A stretch of 54,472 bases of DNA. Source: Candidatus Methanoplasma porotermitis. Lineage in GTDB: Archaea > Thermoplasmatota > Thermoplasmata > Methanomassiliicoccales > Methanomethylophilaceae. Positions within the stretch are counted from its first letter, which is position 1, and each line of letters opens with the position of its first letter. The DNA lies in the NCBI GenBank assembly GCA_031290095.1, contig JAITOF010000092.1, positions 1-54,472 of the forward strand. The letters run 5' to 3'. Under the pieces are notes generated by a model that worked only from the letters and a program-made list of their open reading frames with translations, was not told the origin of the DNA and did no database searches. The position numbers and the translations under genes were made by a program. Positions 51,654 to 54,472 of the stretch are shown piece by piece.

Positions 51654-52008
51654 GGGAGACGAACTCTTTTGACTTGGTAGTCAACTCTTGCCCGTCCCAA
51701 GGGGGCATGACGTAACTGCCGTATCTTGATTCGACTGCGAACAGAGACATGAAGGAAACGAACGCTTGGTGTTCGTCGCACAGGTTGGATTCGGGAAAGA
51801 GCTTCAGGAGTGCGACAAGATCACGTGTTTTCGTGTAAGCGACATTGTGTTCTTGGAGGCGGGCTTTCATCATTTTTTCTAGAAACTGTTGCAGATGAAA
51901 ACATATCTGCGCCAATAGCTCGTCGTTGCTGTCAAGTATTATCTCGGCAACCGTCAAATCCTCGATCGCTCTTTGCCTTAAGGCCTGAACGTCATTGAAT
52001 TGAGCCAT
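51631..52008 (-). CDS. HEPN-domain protein, putative RNase toxin
   Basis: A 125-residue helical protein with AEIILDSNDELLAQICFHLQQFLEKMMKARL, the PF05168-type HEPN core, and ESRYGSYVMP near the C-terminus. The first helix differs from the HepT/DUF86 at 44730, so this is a separate HEPN family. Starts 17 bases inside the upstream nucleotidyltransferase gene, with strong GGGAGGG. Paired use suggests a toxin-antitoxin module. Confidence 0.8.
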   Translation of the reverse strand: MAQFNDVQALRQRAIEDLTVAEIILDSNDELLAQICFHLQQFLEKMMKARLQEHNVAYTKTRDLVALLKLFPESNLCDEHQAFVSFMSLFAVESRYGSYVMPPWDGQELTTKSKEFVSLIDSFWD

Positions 52009-52312
52009 AAACTACCCTCCCTGTGTCTATGGCCTCGCTTACAAGAGAGTACCGGTTGGAGCGTTCTTTATCAAACTCTTCAGGGGTATAGACGATGATG
52101 TCGATCGGGATGTTGGAATCCTCCAGAGCAATCATAGCTTTGGCACCGCGGATGAGCCTGTGCTCGTCCGATTCTTTGACAAGAATGAGGTCCACGTCGC
52201 TGTCGTCGTCTGCAGTGCCTTTTGCGACGGATCCGAAAAGAATGATGACGTCGGGGCGTATGAGGTCCTTCGCCATTTCTATGACTCTGTCTGCCTCGGC
52301 GTAGTCGAACAT
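51992..52312 (-). CDS. MNT-type nucleotidyltransferase
   Basis: A 106-residue minimal nucleotidyltransferase: VIILFGSVAKGTADDDSDVDLILV is the GSxxxGxxxxxSDxD active site. Start ATG 52312 (begins MFDYAEADRVIEM) with TATA-like TTTTATAC 26 bases upstream; the extension to 52390 is not supported. Overlaps the HEPN gene by 17 bases as in other NT-HEPN modules. Confidence 0.85.
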   Translation of the reverse strand: MFDYAEADRVIEMAKDLIRPDVIILFGSVAKGTADDDSDVDLILVKESDEHRLIRGAKAMIALEDSNIPIDIIVYTPEEFDKERSNRYSLVSEAIDTGRVVYGSIQ

Positions 52313-52450
52313 GTTATCGGCCTTCAGATAGCTGACGCCGTATAAAACGGTGATACAGGGCGTTCCCTCGAGAACCTGCACAAGCGGCAAGGGGCCGCCG
52401 ATGCATAGGACATTGCTGACGGCTCGTAGTCAGATAAGAAAAAGATGCTT

Positions 52451-52515
52451 GATTCACAGCCTGCGAACGGGATTCACAGCCTGCGAATCCATTCGCACGG
52501 TGTGAATAGTCACAC
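52451..52515. repeat. Direct and inverted repeats between the AlbA_2 gene and the NT/HEPN module
   Basis: GATTCACAGCCTGCGAA occurs at 52451-52467 and 52471-52487 (20-bp period), followed by an imperfect ATTCGCAC/GTGTGAAT hairpin and a perfect GTGTGA-ATAG-TCACAC (52500-52515), which covers the stop of the AlbA_2 gene. Candidate terminator or regulator sites. Confidence 0.6.
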
Positions 52516-53880
52516 TTTGCGGCCTGTCAGCTTCCAGGCTCCCTTTCTGCCGCCGTCCTTTGTGACGATGCCTCTGTCGACAAGAGACGCCAAGGCATAA
52601 TCTACCTTCCCCCTTGTCAATCCGGACTCTCTCAACAGAGCCGCCGCTGTCATTCCGCCTGCTCCAAGCAGGGACACGATCCTCTCCTCCGCGCTTCCAA
52701 AGGGCGCATCCCTCGCGCCGCCGGGCCTGTCTCTCACGTACGCCTCTCTGAAGAAAGTGACGACGAAGTCTATCCCGTCCTCCTTGATCTCCGGCGCAGG
52801 CAACCCGGAATCTGCGCACAGCCGGTTCATCTTCCTGATCCCCGTGCCGAAGCTTTCTATCAGTCCCGCGGATTTAAAGGCGGACAGGACGACCTTGTTC
52901 CTGGCCATGGAGCGCCCGGACAGGACCTTGTCCATGTCTATGCCCCACGGAAGCATCCCTGGGGATAGGAACTCCACTTTTCCATCGTACACAGACACGA
53001 AGGAGACGCTCTCCTGAATCGTGTAGTTCCGGTGTATCGCCATGTTGAGGGCGGCCTCCCTCAACGCGTCCTCCGGCAGCTCGTAGACGTCCTTCCTGTA
53101 CAGGCCGCGGAGCTCCATCCCGAGACGGATGTGCGACAGGACGAACTTGTACGCCTCGTCCGCCTGGCGGATTATGGACCCTCCGAACTCCTTCCTGTCG
53201 ATGACGACGCTCCTGTCCGTCTTGAACAGGCCGCAACGCATGCAGGCGTGAGAGAACGGGTTGTCGTCGCAAAGCAAGGCGAAGGCGTTGGTCGGACGGA
53301 TTCCGTCGCCTGTCTGTATCAACAGCTTCATGTTCAACAAATCTGTTTTTGTGAACGTCCTGCCAGACCTCTCGCCGAGGAGCGCGCACACTTCAGATAT
53401 GCGGGCGTCGGTCGCTTCAAACCCGATGCAGGACTGCTCGTCGAAGGAAACGCCCCTGCCGGACCTTCTGAGGTCATCGACGACCTCCGGAGACGCGAGG
53501 ACGGATGTCGCCCCCAAGCGGACGTAGGTGCCTTTCAGCACGCCTTCGTGCTTCAGGAAGTAGGGGCGGGCGCCGCTTTCGTTGACTTCTACGACGATGA
53601 GGTTCTTGTCGCCCACGGTGGCAAGGAATATCTCTGGCAACAGCTACGGATGGCAGTTGGCGTTGACGGAATCCGCTATGGAGTCCATCATCCCGAATAT
53701 CGTATCGTCAGGGACGCCGATTATCTCTCGTTCGTCGTTCACGCCGAAGACTATCTTTCCAGACGAGGTGTTGGCGAAGGCCACCACTGTCTTCAGGAAG
53801 CCGCGGCGGTCTTCAGGGAGCGTGGCCTTCAGCTCCAGCTTCTTGCTTTCTCCGGCGGATATCTCGTCCTCGAGCGACAT
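52510..53880 (-). CDS. AlbA_2 (Schlafen-like) regulator with an in-frame TAG codon
   Basis: One continuous frame of 456 sense positions if TAG at 53644-53646 is read. The first 78 residues (MSLEDEISAGESKKLELKA ... GKIVFGVNDE) are the start of an AlbA_2 domain. The stretch after the TAG (LLPEIFLATVGDKNLIVVEVNE, YVRLGATSVLASPEVV) completes it. Then come the HATPase_c_4-like region (LREAALNMAIHRNYT, SFGTGIRKM) and a winged helix. The AlbA_2 domain is split only by the TAG. As separate frames the parts would be 53644-53880 and 52510-53640, the latter with a TTG start inside the domain. ATG 53880 follows AGGAG. In a pyrrolysine-using archaeon this may be one protein with Pyl at 79; elsewhere it would be a pseudogene. 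Confidence 0.7.
53644..53646 (-). other. In-frame TAG (amber) codon
   Basis: On the minus strand the codons read CAT CCG TAG CTG TTG CCA. Both sides stay in the same frame, so this is not a frameshift. A C-to-T change from CAG would also produce it. Confidence 0.85.
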
Positions 53881-54370
53881 TGTACTCCTGTTCTGCATGG
53901 CAGGCGTTCTTATTAACGATATTGGAGAACCGGGCGCGAGGCAGGCAGGATCTTTGCGCCATGTCTGGAGTCGTGCCAAGGACGCTTCTGCGTTCGTAGT
54001 CGCGCCTCTGCATTCGACCTGATGCCAGGATGTCAGAACGGGCGCCAGCACGGAACCGCCGGCTTCTAATTCTGTTCCAAAGAAAGTATGCGCGCCGTAA
54101 AAATGCACAGCGTCGCACGCACATGACGCTGCATCTGCGTCGCCGTGCGTTGCGGGGCCGCGCGCCGTCGAGCAAAAGCAAACACGATCCCGCCTGCCGC
54201 GTGACTGCGACCATGCGCGCCTGCCGTCGGAGGGCCATCTCGCGACCGCAATGACGATTTCATTCCAGCGGGGAATTCGAGTCGCGGCCAAGAAAGCCGA
54301 CGACGCCTGCGAATCGACCTGTCGCATCCGGCGCGGAGGTTCCGTAGAGGTGAAAAGGGGTCCCTGAATC
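53881..54370. other. Gene-free stretch before the right edge
   Basis: About 490 bases. TATA-like CGTTAATAAG (53910-53919) serves the AlbA_2 gene. Minus and plus frames through the rest are open in places but rich in Arg/Cys/Ala without protein character. GC-rich partial inverted repeats occur near 54110-54155; I do not recognise an RNA. Confidence 0.4.
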
Positions 54371-54472
54371 ATGGCTGACGCCTCAAAAAGCACGCTTGTG
54401 CCGTCGCATTTCGAAGCGGACAAGACCGTGGTTTTTGCTGACGGAATTTTACTTTTACCCCCCCCCCCCCCC
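54371..54472 (+). CDS. Possible N-terminus of a gene running off the right edge
   Basis: ATG 54371 opens a frame that begins MADASKSTLVPSHFEADK and continues to the end of the window, where it becomes poly-Pro because of the C run. No clear Shine-Dalgarno at good spacing. Too short for identification. Confidence 0.25.
   Translation, partial: MADASKSTLVPSHFEADKTVVFADGILLLPPPPP
54458..54472. other. Terminal poly-C run
   Basis: Fifteen consecutive C's end the window. This looks like an assembly or sequencing edge rather than biology. Confidence 0.6.

Noticed and set aside
54316-54340. Partial match (GCCTGCGAATC) to the repeat at 52471-52487
   Set aside because: Only eleven bases match, without the flanking repeat; probably chance.
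53881-54423. Upstream extension of the AlbA_2 frame to 54423
   Set aside because: Composition is Cys/Arg/Ala-rich and unlike the family; a Shine-Dalgarno marks ATG 53880.

Overview
The window is archaeal chromosome, most likely from a Methanomassiliicoccales methanogen (Thermoplasmatota). The archaeal evidence is ribosomal proteins S19e, L39e and L31e, initiation factor aIF6, a PDCD5-like protein, the archaeal-type RibL/RibC flavin enzymes, MptE, class I HMG-CoA reductase, an Nre repair protein and a DUF373 protein. TATA boxes lie about 24-28 bases before many start codons. The order is suggested by stop-codon use: by my count about 45 genes end in TGA, 7 in TAA and only one in TAG. One further TAG sits in frame inside an otherwise intact gene. 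That is the pattern expected where UAG can encode pyrrolysine. No rRNA, tRNA, CRISPR array or transposase was recognised.

Layout. 0-5.3 kb: a truncated exported protein, an AlbA_2 (Schlafen-like) regulator behind a 10-unit 12-bp tandem array, msrA, glyA with a small coiled-coil partner, and a PGI/PMI-like isomerase. 5.4-7.5 kb: a tight riboflavin/FAD operon, ribB-ribL-ribC-ribH. 7.5-10.8 kb: a YhaN/YhaO-like (Rad50/Mre11-like) ATPase-nuclease pair. 11-13.7 kb: two adjacent CobQ/CbiP-type corrinoid genes and a small ubiquitin-like protein ending in Gly-Gly. 13.9-24 kb: an AddAB-type helicase-nuclease operon with a P-type ATPase, flanked by one apparently active DEDDh exonuclease and one paralogue that has lost its catalytic residues. 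24-33.3 kb: thioesterase, hisD, ppk1-ppx polyphosphate operon, CDGSH Fe-S protein, radical-SAM/Nre repair pair.

33.4-37.2 kb is an accessory island with an orphan D12-class adenine methyltransferase and two DUF4143-type ATPases. A third ATPase of this type sits at 47.7-48.9 kb beside the ribosomal operon. All three have repeated or dyad sequences at their promoters. 37.5-43.2 kb: the hmgA-pheT-bcp operon, a membrane protein, and a TPR reading frame that runs without a stop into rubrerythrin. 43.3-45.4 kb: two tandem zinc-ribbon membrane paralogues and an MntA/HepT module. 45.7-47.6 kb: rps19e-pdcD5-rpl39e-rpl31e-eif6. 49-52.3 kb: a metal-dependent hydrolase, DUF373-mptE (pterin synthesis) and a second nucleotidyltransferase/HEPN pair. 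52.5-53.9 kb: a second AlbA_2 gene interrupted by the in-frame TAG. The last 15 bases are a poly-C run that looks like an assembly edge.

Together the genes cover flavin, corrinoid, pterin, isoprenoid, histidine and polyphosphate metabolism plus DNA end-processing, interspersed with small selfish or regulatory modules. Function calls rest on reading protein motifs by eye; no database search was run.
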